A DNA stretch of 64,000 nt from Humulus lupulus. Its lineage: Eukaryota; Streptophyta; Magnoliopsida; Rosales; Cannabaceae. Location: NCBI RefSeq assembly GCF_963169125.1, contig NC_084794.1:112754358-112818357 (forward strand), written 5' to 3'. This document shows positions 32,278-44,757 of this stretch, piece by piece. Position 1 is the stretch's first letter; every line of letters begins with the position of its first letter. Below the pieces are notes generated by a model that did not search any database, was not told the origin of the DNA, and saw only the letters and a program-made list of their open reading frames with translations. The translations under genes were made by a program, and so were the position numbers.

Positions 32278-34709
32278 GTTAGTTTCATCAAAATTATTTA
32301 GATCTTTTACAAGACCTAACCACGAGGTACCAACAACTACAATAAATATCAAAATTATTTAAATATTTAAGTATAAGTTTTAGAAAAATATAAATATTTT
32401 TGCTAGTTCCATAATATCCATACTTATATTCGTAATATTAACAGATAGAAGAACACGTAAGTGTAGTTTCATAGATATCAGTTCTAAAAAAATACAACTT
32501 TTGGTTCCTCAAAGTCCAAGTGATGTCTAAATTAGTAATTTTATTTATGCCCTGCTTAGACGTTGGTTGATTTAAATAGACTTCTAAGTAATTAAAAATA
32601 AATAAAACTTACACACCTATTTAGATGTCGCTTGTGAAATTGGTGTGTATTGGTTTTTTCAGCAATGTCTAAATTTTTATTTACTTTTTATTTTTTATTT
32701 TTATTTTTTAATAAGTCCCATATTTAATAATTTATTGCTCTCACGAAAGCTTAATTATGTCGCAACATAAGTTACCATACATTTAACGTAGTCAACTAAT
32801 ATATGGTAAAAAAAATGTAGATAAAATCGAATGGTATATTAGTGCACCACATATATCTAGAAATTGAGTGGTATACATCGATTTTCTTATCTACTCATAG
32901 TTGTCATAAAAGGCTCAAAGTAGAATTTTGATACATGTTTGTTGGGAAAACAAAAGCTAGCAAATACGAAAATTGTAGTGGTTGAAACTTGAGCTTCTAT
33001 ACCTTTAATTTATTCTTTGAAAATAATACTTGTGTTTATATGTATATATATATAACTGAATACGTATAATGTACGTATATAATATATAATTTCAAAAGGC
33101 CACATGTATGCATAAAAAAGTAATACTATGTCTATGTATGTAACACTTTAACACACATGAATGTCATTATTTTTGTGCTGTACAATTATGTATTTGTAGG
33201 TATAACATATACATATAAGATATCATATAGAGTTGGAGAACAACTGTAAATGATAAATATCAATATGTGGTGTGGTGGAATGAAAACTACTTCTGGCCTG
33301 GGTGTAATTCACGCCGGCATCAATGGATATTCCTTTTCTTTAATTTTAAAAATATAATATCTTTCTTTGTCATTTTCTTTTATCAAATAGTTTGAAAACT
33401 TTAATAATTTATTTTGAATGTATATTTACCAAAGTTGATTAACTACTATCATCTACCCAGAAGAATTAATTACTACAATTTAGATTTAACAAAAAAATAT
33501 GGTGCAGAAAAATAAAAATGGTACAATCACTTTACATGGTTCAGTTATGATTTCTCATAACCTACTCTATGGAACCTAGTCCAATAATAAAGCAAATTCA
33601 CTAACAAATACTCACAGTTATTACAAACACTTGTACAGAAAAACAACCCAAAACTCTCTTTTGAATTGATTCAAGCAACATATGTAACCAACTCCCTGTT
33701 TTTAGTTAAGATCTTCAAGCAACCAATCTTCTGCTGGTATAGTGGTTTGTTGGACTCCCTCCAGCTGCTGGAATCACTCTAGCTTCACCTCGAGAATCTG
33801 CTTAAACTACACCTTCAAGATTTGAACTAGAAAACCAAAGATAAAATAGCGAACTTGACCAAAACACTATAGGCAATGAGCAATGAAGCATTGAATGCTT
33901 CAAACCCTTTGCAAAGGTTATTTCTTGAAGAAACAACTTTTTAGCTGCTAAAATGTATGTGTTAATTCACACAAAATGATTATCTATACTAGGACACAAA
34001 AAGAAAAAGTCAATTTAGCAAAATATGTGTTGAATTAAAAATCTAATGCTTCTGGACTTTTAATTAATATTGTAACATGGAATGCATGTCTCAATGCATG
34101 ATAAAAATACACTTACAATTTCTAAATTTATATAAAATATATTATTATCATTACCATTAATCAATTTAAAACTGATATCGAAAATATCATTACATCAAAT
34201 TCGAGACCATATTTTCCAATCAAATTGATGTTTATATGGGAATTCGTAGCTTATTAATTTTGTATTCTCAAACTAATATACTAAAAAAATCATTAATTAT
34301 ACGCAGGATTAGCACTAATTAATGTTATTGCTTAATTATTTGAATCAACATCTCCAAAATAAAATTTTAAAAATAGCGAGGAAAACTGTAAATCCCTTGA
34401 TATTGAGAAGCCTGATTAGATGAAAAACTTGCTTTATGTTAATAAGCACACAATCAATCATTACTTTTAATTTAGTGATTTCAGTGGTATATAAATAAAT
34501 ATATATTACAATTCTTTTTCAATTTCTTTTAGGTTGATTTGCGAATTATGTCTTATTATGATTAGCTGTGGGTATGCCACTCATCACGCTACTAAATTTT
34601 TTTTGACTTAATTGCTCACATATTTTCCAAATCAAAATTATGTGATTGCAAAAAAAAAAAAAAAAAAAAAAAAGTTATAATTATTATAAAACTATTAAGA
34701 ATACTAAAA
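32278..34709. other. AT-rich intergenic DNA without recognisable genes
   Basis: No long frame, RNA gene or intact element seen. 33510-33700 has an LTR-like phrase (TTTACATGGTTCAGTTATGA, then CCTACTCTATGG) resembling the ACGTGGTTC...CACG segment of many plant LTRs, so a decayed LTR element is possible there. A run of 24 A lies at 34650-34673. Confidence 0.5.
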
Positions 34710-34718
34710 TATAAAGTA

Positions 34719-35659
34719 TGGTAAATAATACTTGGGGTCTACAAGTCTACAAGTTTTATCACTTGTATCACTTAGGTCTCTAACTTTTTTATTTTTTTAG
34801 TAATTAGATATCCAATATTTAAATTTTGGCTTATATAGGTCCTCAATTTTATATTTTATTAAATAAAATTTAATTTATAAGGGTAAAATTAGATTTTTAA
34901 CAAAAAAAAATGTAACATCCATTTGTTTTATATTTCTTTTTAACCAAATTAATTAATTAATTGTAACCAAATATATTATTTTAGTAAATTGATCTAAATA
35001 TTATTATCAAATATTAAAAATTTATTTACTATTATACCTTTTAAATATTTAATATAACTTATATATTAATTAATTTATTATTTTTAATAAAAAAATTACA
35101 TACTTTAAAATTTAGAAGCAATAAATTTATTAAGGGTGTTTATATCTATAACATCATTGTCTTCTCACTAAGCACATTTCTATTAAACTCATCAATTTTT
35201 TCTTATTACACACTTATTATTGTTTACCAATATGTGTTGAAAGAATTTTTAAAAATTTATGAGGAGTTTAATTAGAAATGTGTGTAGTTAGGAAAAAAAT
35301 GATGTTATAGATGAAATCACCCTTAATAAATTCCATGCTTCAAAAATTTAAAATATGTAAATTTTTTTATAATAATTTCTTAATATTTCAAGAGAGTATT
35401 TAAGTCAATTACCAAAATAATATATTTGGTAATAATTAACTAATTAAGAAGGGTTCAAAGAGGAAAAAAATAGGTGCTATGTTTTTTTTGTTGAAATCCT
35501 ATCTTACCCTTATAAATTAGAATTTATTTAATAAAATATAACATTGGGGACCTACGTGAGCCTAAAAGTAAAAGTTGAGATCTAATTGCTACATAAAAAA
35601 GATTGGGGACCTAAGTGATACAAGTGCTAAAGCTTGGGGATCCCAAGTGTTATTTACCC
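34719..35659. mobile_element. Long-hairpin DNA element with 9-bp target duplications
   Basis: 941 bp flanked by TATAAAGTA at 34710-34718 and 35660-35668. The ends are inverted: TGGTAAATAATACTTGGG at left against the complement of CCCAAGTGTTATTTACCC at right. The inverted pairing continues inward almost to the centre (for example ATAACATCATT near 35150 against AATGATGTTAT near 35300), so each arm is about 450 bp. Nine-base duplications point to a Mutator-like origin. No coding capacity is seen, so it is non-autonomous. Confidence 0.85.
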
Positions 35660-35698
35660 TATAAAGTATAAAAAAAATACACTAAGTAATAGAGAGAG

Positions 35699-36085
35699 AT
35701 GTAAAGAGAGAGTGAAACGTTGATGTAGTAGTTTAATGGGGATTGAACCCTATTTATATAGATAAGTATGATCTAAGAAAATCAAGTAAGTACCACAAAT
35801 ACTATTAAGAATTAATGTTGATATTTAACTTTCGATAACTTGGTGATTCTCCATTATTATAGATATCTATATATATATATATTATTTATAACACTCCTCC
35901 TTTAATGTTCATAAATACTTCCTCATTAAAAATCTTGACAACAAAACTCAATGGGACAAAAATTTGGTCAAGGGAAAAAAAAAAGGCACTGTGTATTTAC
36001 TCCCCTTTATTTTGACATTCATGGAGATCATTTAGTTGACATATTCCAATCGTATGTACCATCTTCTCGAATGTACATATTTGAT
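35699..36085 (-). mobile_element. Decayed Ty1/copia 3' end (copia-4)
   Basis: On the minus strand TFEKMVHTIG then LNDLHECQNKGE and a stop (complement of 35997-35999) match the C-terminus of copia RNase H. A polypurine AAAGGAGGAG follows, then an LTR start TGTTATAAATAAT (plus strand ending ...ATAACA at 35893). The block CCTCATTAAAAATCTTGAC...CAATGGGACAAAAATTTGGTC is a common plant copia 3' segment. The left LTR boundary near 35699 is a guess. Confidence 0.6.
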
Positions 36086-36089
36086 ATAT

Positions 36090-38474
36090 TATTATCATAA
36101 TAATATTTTATAACATTTAAATTTATATTAATATAATTATTAAATGTCTAATTTTTTATTAAATATTATTATAATAATGATATTTTATAATATTTGAATT
36201 TATATTAATACAGTTAATAAATATTTATTTTTAAAAGTATATTCTGTTAAATATTTGGAATATTTTGTTAAAGTTAACAAAACAAACCATTAAAACTAAG
36301 AATTTCCGTTATCTAAACATTTTTTATATAGAAGATATATATATATCTATGGAAATATCCATAGTAACTTTGGTGATCAAATATCTCATATGATTTTTAT
36401 TGTAATTATAAATCACCACTTTTAAATATCACCATAAATTATCTATGATCACATATTTACTATAACTCTTCTAGAACATATGTGTGAAATGGAACATGAA
36501 TTTTTATCCAACACATTTGATCATTTATGTATATATAACATTATTGATTATCATCATATCAACAATATTATAAATATGCATCATATTTGTTGATATTTAT
36601 TATATATGATTATATTCAACCCAAAATTAGAAATTTAAATATGAACACATGAATGAATATCTTCGATAATATCAAATTTAATTTTCAATAAAGATGGTAC
36701 TTTGAGACCAAATATTTGTTGTGTTCTCGTTCAATATTTTTAAATTTCTACATTAAGTGATCATATGTAGTATGATTCTCCATGCATATTGAAGTACTTC
36801 AAGACTTCGCTCCTCATAAACTAATTTATAAACAAACAATATATTTGATAATCCTCAATCTAATAGTTTGTTATTCAATAATTATATGATATAATCATAA
36901 ACTCTTAAGAAGCCTTTTACAATGTATTAATTATATTGCGTAGACAATCTTACTTGTAATTACAAATAATTATTCACATGCATGTCTTTAATCTATACAA
37001 AGATCTTTGTTATATAATGCCGACAACTTTAAATTTATATCTCTTAAGACATGCTAAATTCTTCTGGAATTTTTTTCGGTAAGACATATTTCAAATTCTC
37101 ATATTACTAGGAGCTATGAATTAATAATTTTTATTCAAACATTTATGTGACGCATATCAATTCTTATAAAACATATATACTACAGGGTGATTATATTTTA
37201 ATCAATCTCTTGTCTACACAAATTTTGTACAATAATTCATTTGTGTACAAATATACAAATTCTCATTAGATTTACATTTTCTTGTACAAATATTTATTTG
37301 TACGCCTATAGGTTTAAATTTACTTTATGTGAGTAAATTTTATACTGTCTGGATTGTGTCATATGATTTTGGCTAAAATTATATACACCTCAATAATTAT
37401 CAATGAGTTTAGTATCATGATCCTTGCTATCTCATATTAGTTTATTGCATATGCAAACATTTAGTATTGTCGACAATAATTCATAATATGATAATTTCCT
37501 TCCATATTGACATAACTTATAGAAATCTCATTATTTTCAACCTACTTGTCAAACATATATATTATTTATATGTACCTATACAACCACTTCTATGACTTCA
37601 ATTATTATCAACTTTTTATGTCTATAACTTCTTTAAGGAGTCTCTTCTCGAGCACCATTTTTATTTAATGTTCAAATTTTCAATACTTTATAATATATGT
37701 TAAAGTATCTTCATGAGTACCTCTTGCTTACAACATCTTCAGGATGAACCAAGTGAGCATTTGCTTTCATAATTTATATTTTGTTCACTTACACTTCAAG
37801 CGTTATTAGACTCATTCTGACTCAATTTAAATAATATTGATTTGTAGTTGACATACATATATTTATGATTTTATCATTTTGAACTTCTGGTTCTTATTTA
37901 TGCAAGGATCATTTTTCAAAACATTAATCGATCCAACTGCATTTCTCACCCCCAGATCGAGAGATATTTTTAAAAATTAATATATCTGTATGGATTTTAA
38001 TATATCACAATAAATCAATATTTTTTCAAACTCATATATTATTCAGTCATTAAACTTTAGATTCATTAATAATCACAATTATGAACTTGTTTTATATTCA
38101 AGAATGAGTCATATATGTATAATTATATATACACAAACTTCTAATTTTTGTAGGTCCATGTTCATATGATCTTATCGCATCGATAAAAGATTATACAATA
38201 TAAGTTTAACAATGATTCAATATTGTAAAGAGAATATAGTTAAGCACTCGTTATCAAAATCATATAATTTTTTTTCTCTTACATATTAGACAAATAAATA
38301 ACTATATATCAAAATAATTTATAAACTATATGTAGTAAGAAATTTAACAATGAAATTGCATAAGTTAAATCTTTTTAGAATATAAAATATTTGAAAACTA
38401 GTTGAAATATATATATTTTTCTTTTTAAAATTATAATATATTCATATTTATTTTCACTTGCCATGTGCAAAATA
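36090..38474. other. AT-rich decayed sequence
   Basis: About 2.4 kb with no frame over 60 codons. It continues, in the pre-insertion sequence, into 53458-54523 on the other side of Tat-A. It may be the remainder of an old copia or an AT-rich element; nothing specific can be assigned. Confidence 0.4.
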
Positions 38475-38479
38475 CATAT

Positions 38480-41400
38480 TGTTGACACTATTTTTCGTCA
38501 ACTTAGAAATGAAGAGCAATTAAATAAAATACCAAAAGAGACAAACAATAACAGACACGATTTTTACGTGGTTCAGCAGTTAAAATATGCCTAGTCCACG
38601 AGTCGGTAGTATTCACTTTATGGAATTCTCTCAAAGCTTTCTCGAAGCAATTTTACAAAGTCTTCCCCATACAAATTTCTCCGTGCCCACAAATGAATTG
38701 TTCCACGCTATTTACAGAGTGGTTTACAGAATATCTCCCCTTACATTTCGGGGAGTTATGCTACAAATTAATTAAAAATAAATGTAATTAAACGCGTATA
38801 GTTACTATGTACGCGTATAAATCCCATGATATTAGGGATTTAATAACAGATTACAGCCAGTCCCTTAAATATAGGAATTCTACAATAATAAATATGTAAC
38901 GACCCAAATTCACTAATAAGGCTTAAGGGCCTCGATTAGTGTGTCGGGAGGGCATGATGGGAATTATGTGTGATTATTATGATTAAGATGCATGATTATG
39001 ATTTTAAGCATGTTATATGACTATGTGAATTATATTATGTGATAATTATGATGTGTGAATTGTACCACGTGGGTGTTGTGATACCAATGTGATGCACGTG
39101 CCGAGACGGTCCTAGAAAGCTAGATAATGGTAACTGGTGATTTGGTAACTTGTGTAATTGTTAGTAACCATAGAGAGTAACAGGTTTTGTTGGATAAGTG
39201 GTAAAACTGTAAAGTAGGTAAAAGACAAGTGTACCCTTGAGGTTTAGTTAGAAAATGATATTTGAGGGAGGCTAAAAAGGTCTTTTGGCAGTGGTATAGA
39301 TGTCCTTGGCTGAGGGAAAAGGATATGTACGATTCTTTTATGCTAAGTATAACTGAAGTTAAGACTTGGAAGGCTAGAAAGATCAAGAAGGAAAGGGAGA
39401 ATTAAGAACCTAGAAGGCAAAGTGGAAGAGGAGCTGAACTGAGTTCTTTGACGCTAGTGAAGGGCTTAAGGATGTGGAATCAAGCATATATCAAGGTTTA
39501 TACTGAGGTAAGGAATTGGTCTCTGTTTTGTTAAGTTCTGAATTTGGTTTTTGAAAGAATTGAGAGATAGCCATGGTTTGTCTTGCATGGAATTCAGCTG
39601 GTTTGTTAAGGTGGAATCTAGCTCAAGCTTGGATTGGAGGAAGCTCAAGTCGAATTTCTGATTAAGGTAAGGGTATTAAGTATGTTTGCAATTTCGTAGC
39701 TGTTATGGTTTAAGGATTTAGAGGACTGGTTTGTACTTTTCTCAAGTTTTAGCTTAAGTGTTAGAGTCTGAATTTAAGTGTGAATTATGTGGGTGATTGT
39801 GTGGTTGAGCTGGATTATAGTGTTTATAAGTTGTTGGTTGGTCTATGTGGGGTTTTAAATAAGTTTTGGGGCTTGGGTATGAAGTTAGGATGATTTGGAG
39901 TGATTTGGGTTCGGGGAAAACGCAGGGAAAACCCAGATTTTCTGGGCTCGCGAAGGAGCGCCGCGGCGCGAGGCTGTTTCTGGGCAGAGCAAGTTCTCTG
40001 ACTTGCTGGGCGCCGCGGCTCAAACTTGCTGGGCGCCGCGGCCCTACAGGGCTGTGCCGCGGCACTAGGCCAATTTCAGGATGTTAGAATTTGCAATTTT
40101 GAGCCTTTGCTCCGGGGGTTCGGGGGATGTCTTCGGTGCATTATTTGAGGGATTTAGGATTTCGAGAGTATGGGATTGGTTCCGGGGAGGTAATATTGGA
40201 TTGGTTAATAATAAAGAATATTATATTTGTGTTATGATTAGGACTTTGGAGAGGCTCGGGGTAGAGGATCGTGCTTGCGGCTACGTGGCATCGAAAACCA
40301 TTGAATTGAAAGGTAAGAAAACTGCACCCAAATGTATAATTGTAATGGGACTAAGTGCTCCCGAGAGTTGCATTGTGTCAATGTTGGTATTATGCCAAGG
40401 GACACGTACAAACGGTCTAAGAGTACCGTATATGATCTTAGCGCTCGGGGCGCGGATTGGCCACTGGGAGCCAGAAACGATAGGATAACAGAGGGGGCAG
40501 CCTGTGAGCGCTAGCCCTGGTTATCGTCTGTGCAATATGTATTATGAGCTGAGATGCTTTGTATATGGAATATTTGTTTGATGATATACTTGAATTTATG
40601 AGATGCTATATGTATAATGGACCTGTTTACTAGTTGTTCATGCTCTGTTGTTGCTGTGTTTTCTTGCTGGGCCTTGGCTCACGGGTGCTTCGTGGTGCGG
40701 GTAAAGGCAAGAGCAAGCTGGACCAAGCCTGAGGTGGAGAGCTCTGAGGTGTAATGTACATAGCCAGCTGTTCGATCACCATGGTCGAGGAGTGTGTCAG
40801 GACAGAGAATTACCTAACTGCTCGTTTTGGCCTTAGTATGGCCAGTCAATGTATTTAAACTTTGTAGCTTTTGTAAACGGCTTTTAAACTGTCATTTTTG
40901 GGATCCCATGTAATTAAATAATGTTTAGTAATGAAAACGTAACTTTTAAGACCAAAACACTTTTAACCCTAGTTCCGCTACTGTTTCAGTAACACGATTT
41001 TACTTTAATGACTTGTTTAGCAAGTCTGGCACTTTATAAACACACAGTGTAACGGTCTTGGCTATCCAGGGAGTTACAAAATATGTTCACACTTGGCTAT
41101 CGACCTCGAATATTCTAATGCCTTCAAGATCAACAATCATCACGAGCTTTCTAGCTCGGTTTGCCTCGGTCTTAATAAGTAACTTTGTCGAGGCCATCTT
41201 CTCCGAGCTCACAATGCCCCGAGCTCGAACCGTCTTGTCTGATAGCAACAGATGAACCAGGAGATTTATACAAGTGTTGAACCTTTGCATTGCAGCTTCG
41301 AGCTTGACTTGTAACCTCGGAACACTTCCGAGCTCACCAATTCCAACGTCGTCATTTTAATACTCAGCGAGACTGTCCCTAACATTCTCATTAATGCTAA

Positions 41401-41490
41401 TTGTATGACGAATCTACTTATTTCGAGCTTGCACCTTACGAGCTAGACTTTCGAGATCAAAATTTTCATTCTCAAAATTTGGGTGCAACA
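38480..41490 (-). repeat. Tat-A 3' LTR, split by a solo Tekay LTR
   Basis: Parts 38480-38894 and 41079-41490 (about 830 bp together) align with 52629-53452. Ends are TGTTGACAC and GGGTGCAACA on the plus strand. Includes the TTTTTACGTGGTTCAGCAG block common to plant LTRs. Confidence 0.9.
38895..41078 (+). mobile_element. Solo LTR of a Tekay-type element
   Basis: 2184 bp, TGTAACGACCC to GAGTTACA, with target duplications AAATA at 38890-38894 and 41079-41083. Related to but distinct from the subfamilies at 5041 and 11112. It keeps GGTAAG sites (39507, 39666, 40312), the TTGCTGGGCCTTGGCTCAC block near 40664, and four GCCGCGGC motifs at 39960-40065. Open frames inside are not genes. Confidence 0.92.
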
Positions 41491-41902
41491 TTTTGCCGCC
41501 TCAAAAGTATCATTTTGAATTCTATGAGAAGGAAACTTTTGAACTACTACCTCTGAAAATTGAGCCACCCACCACACCCGAGTGCGGACACGCATCAGCC
41601 ACAGATTGCGCAGTCGAAGTACTTGAGTACTCTTTTCATCTACCCACATCTTTTCTTATCTTAACTTTTTGTCGCCATCATCATATTTGCACCCCGTCCG
41701 TTAGATCGAGTACCAAATCAAACCAAAGGCCCTGATTTGTTGAACCTTTGACCTCCCTCTGGAGCATATATATAGTCACTTAATCTTCATCTTCCTCACT
41801 TTTACATTTCACTTTTCAGAGAGTAGAAAACGAACCAGAGCTCTCTTCCTCTTCTTTTGCATGTTCTCCAAGCCGAAGAAACAAAATAATTCTAGAACAT
41901 TC
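41491..41902 (+). promoter_or_regulatory. Polypurine tract of Tat-A and candidate promoter/5' leader of its antisense gene
   Basis: Next to the 3' LTR the minus strand has TTTTGAGGCGGCAAAA, the presumed polypurine tract. On the plus strand CATATATATAG at 41765-41775 is a good TATA box, followed after about 30 bases by a CT-rich leader (CTTCATCTTCCTCAC, then CTCTCTTCCTCTTC). It points toward the antisense gene starting at 44758. A solo copia LTR (41903-44131) now separates leader and gene. Confidence 0.5.
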
Positions 41903-44131
41903 TATTGGAAATGTGCCCTGAAAGCATATGTAGTAGACATTGTTGTATGAAATAAATAAATAAATTGAATTTGTTATGCATATATTTTATGGACTATATT
42001 ATTCTGTGATAATATTATGTAAATATCAGGAAAATTCCTAAGTTCATACATGTGATCTCAAACACGTATTGGTACGGGAGGATTGTGTTTGAGATAAATG
42101 AACTTGAATAGTTTGCAGTAAAATAAAGTCATGGAATCTTTAGATTAATTACTGCAAGTACGGTCCACTAGTATTATTAATACATGTGATCTAGATCCGG
42201 ATCACTAGTGTGGTAAGACACTTTAGTGGAGGTGTTTTATATATTAGAGAATATATAGAACTGGACCAAATATGTTTATTAATACTTAGTTAAATACCGT
42301 TTCGAAGTATTAATTAAATCAACTGATGATCATATACAAATAGATCTTAATCTTGAAGTTACTATGAACTCATGTTTATGTTGTATGAGTTCTTTGATTC
42401 ACTTGTTAGGGTTTGTCAGAATGATCAGGCTAGAAAATTTTGTTTTGGGAACTCATTAATGTAAATGGCTGGGGACATAGTATACAGATATGGAATCTAT
42501 GCCTTCTCGCAAGAGATTGAATGATGGTTCTCTTAAGGGTTGACTTTTGGGACTGAAAGGTTATTGAGCTCAAATTCATAATTTAGTTATGAATTAACCT
42601 TCACTAGTAGAGCCAATGGTACTTAAGGAAACAAGAGATAATTAAAAGGGTAAAACGGTGATTTTATTCCCGATTAATTATGAACCATTATTAGAGGGTC
42701 AAGTTGTATGCAATGATTATATCAATGGACGCTTTATGATTATAAAGTACTCAGTAAATGAAATGATTATAATTACAAGAGTGCAGTCTCATATTTATAG
42801 TGGAATAATCATGAGATAAATAAATTAAGATTATTTAATTAAAGAGTTTAATTAATAATCTCAAATTTATTGGAGCTTGGAATTATAGGCCCATAGGTCC
42901 CCATAGCGGCTCTATCAACACTATTCAAGGTAAGAGTTGATATGAAGGGAAAAATAGTTTAAAGACATATTTAAGAAAAAATCTGTCCTTTAGGCCAAAT
43001 ATGCAATTCTATGATAATAGCGATTAATTAATTAATTATAAATTAGTTGTAGTTAACAAAATTAATTAATATTTAATTATTGTATAATTTTCGAAATTAT
43101 ATTAAATAATTAAATTAATTTCAAAATTTAATTAATTAATTATAATTTTCGAAATTATAATAAATTAAATATTTATTTTCGAAAATATTGGATTTAATTA
43201 ATTGGTAGAATTAATTAAATATATTTATTTGAGTGGGAGATAATAATCTGATAAGTTCAAATTGGATTTGAATTTAAAAGATTAATATTTATTCAAATAA
43301 TTAATTATATTTGATAATTAATTAAAAAGATAATTAATTTAAATTTGAATTCAAATTTGAATTAGTTGTCAGGTTGTTAGATCTTATCTCACAAAGCAGT
43401 TTGAATAAATAATTAAATAAAAATTGAAAAACCAACATTCCTAAAATTAGGGAGGCTACACGTGCACACACAGTCCACGTGTATGGCAAATTTCAATGAT
43501 AGGATTTTCATTTTTATTTATTTAATTATTTAATTAATTAATTAATGGATAATTCAAAATTTGGTTTTTGGATTTTTCTATTAATAGAATAATTAATTAA
43601 TTAATTAAAAAGTAAATTGTAGAATGGCTACAGATTTATTTTTAAATTTTAATATTTTCTTTTAAGTATGACTAATCAGAAAAATATTCAAATATGTGAG
43701 ACAACTCAAAACATTCGCTCTGTGAAAATAGAACGATAGTTTTCTCTCCCTGAAAAATAAAGAACCAATTCTCAAGCCTATTCTCTTGATCTCGTGTGTT
43801 GAGTACATCAAGTAGAATCACAAATAAACTATCACTCATTCTCTAAGTGCCCACACACTTCTTGAGGTGTAGAGAACACTTTGGAAGATCTTGGTGTGAG
43901 TACGTGGGAGTGGCTTGGATAGGAAGATCGTTCTAAATACGAAAAGATAGCAAGGACACTTGATAAGCTTCAAGAGGTATGGTTTCTATTATTATCTTGC
44001 TTATGATTAATGTATGTATATTAATGGATCCGCATATTTAATGGTAGTTTAAATATGTTACAAAATTTTTGTTGTACACTGGGCCAACCCCACCACCATT
44101 TCGCTGTGTATTAGGAAACTCGTTCCTAACA
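41903..44131 (+). mobile_element. Solo LTR of a Ty1/copia element
   Basis: 2229 bp beginning TATTGGAAATGTGCCCTG (terminal TG apparently changed to TA) and ending CGTTCCTAACA, with CATTC duplications at 41898-41902 and 44132-44136. There is no internal sequence. It shares the block GGAGCTTG...ATAGGCCCATAGGTCCCC (42871-42903) with the copia-1 LTR. Very AT-rich, no gene inside. Confidence 0.87.
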
Positions 44132-44136
44132 CATTC

Positions 44137-44757
44137 GACTCCGTGAAGTCCTTCTTGCAACCGCTCCTTCAGTCGACGATTTTACTATATCTGCAAGCTT
44201 CTGTGTGTAAGTTTCAGTTCTTGACTTCTCGTTCTTTGTTTTTCATGCATTTTTATGTGCTTCTCTACTGTATGAATGTGTTTACTAGTTTCTAGATTTT
44301 GCAAATATATGATATTATACAAACTTTTGATTCAAAGTTTTTGACATCACGATTCTCAAACCCAGATTTAGTGTAAAAATTCAAAAATAGGGTTTTTTTT
44401 TTTTTTTCAGATTAAGGGTAGTATTTCGAGTAAGCCAATAAATAGGGATTTTGATTTAGGGTTTTAACTGTACAAATCCCATAAATACCACCTTTTTGGG
44501 TAACCTTCAGCTTTATCCCTGAAAATCTGGGATCCTTAAGACTGATATCCACTTCCCCACTCTCTCGTGTGAGCACACGCTCGAAGCCCGAACTTTACAT
44601 TAGTTTGGGGCTCATCTTCGAACTCATCCTACCCTTTTGAGAATTCAGTCTTAATTGAGGTATATTCGTGATCTCAGACTTTCAAGCTCGGATCACCAAA
44701 ACCACATTTTCTGTGATTTCTTTCATGCCTGGCCCTCACCCTTTTCTTTCTTGTTAG
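44137..44757 (+). other. Tat-A antisense gene: 5' leader and probable leader intron
   Basis: After the solo LTR the leader continues (CTCCGTGAAGTCC) to a donor-like GTGTGTAAGTTTC near 44201. About 550 bases, including a T-run at 44393-44408, lead to an acceptor CTTTCTTGTTAG that directly precedes the ATG at 44758. Confidence 0.45.

Noticed and set aside
34650..34673. Run of 24 A as the tail of a SINE, LINE or processed gene
   Set aside because: No RNA polymerase III boxes, coding remnant or target duplications were seen upstream.
39754..40488. Frames over 100 codons on both strands
   Set aside because: Inside a Tekay solo LTR with target duplications; GC-rich segment, no family resemblance.
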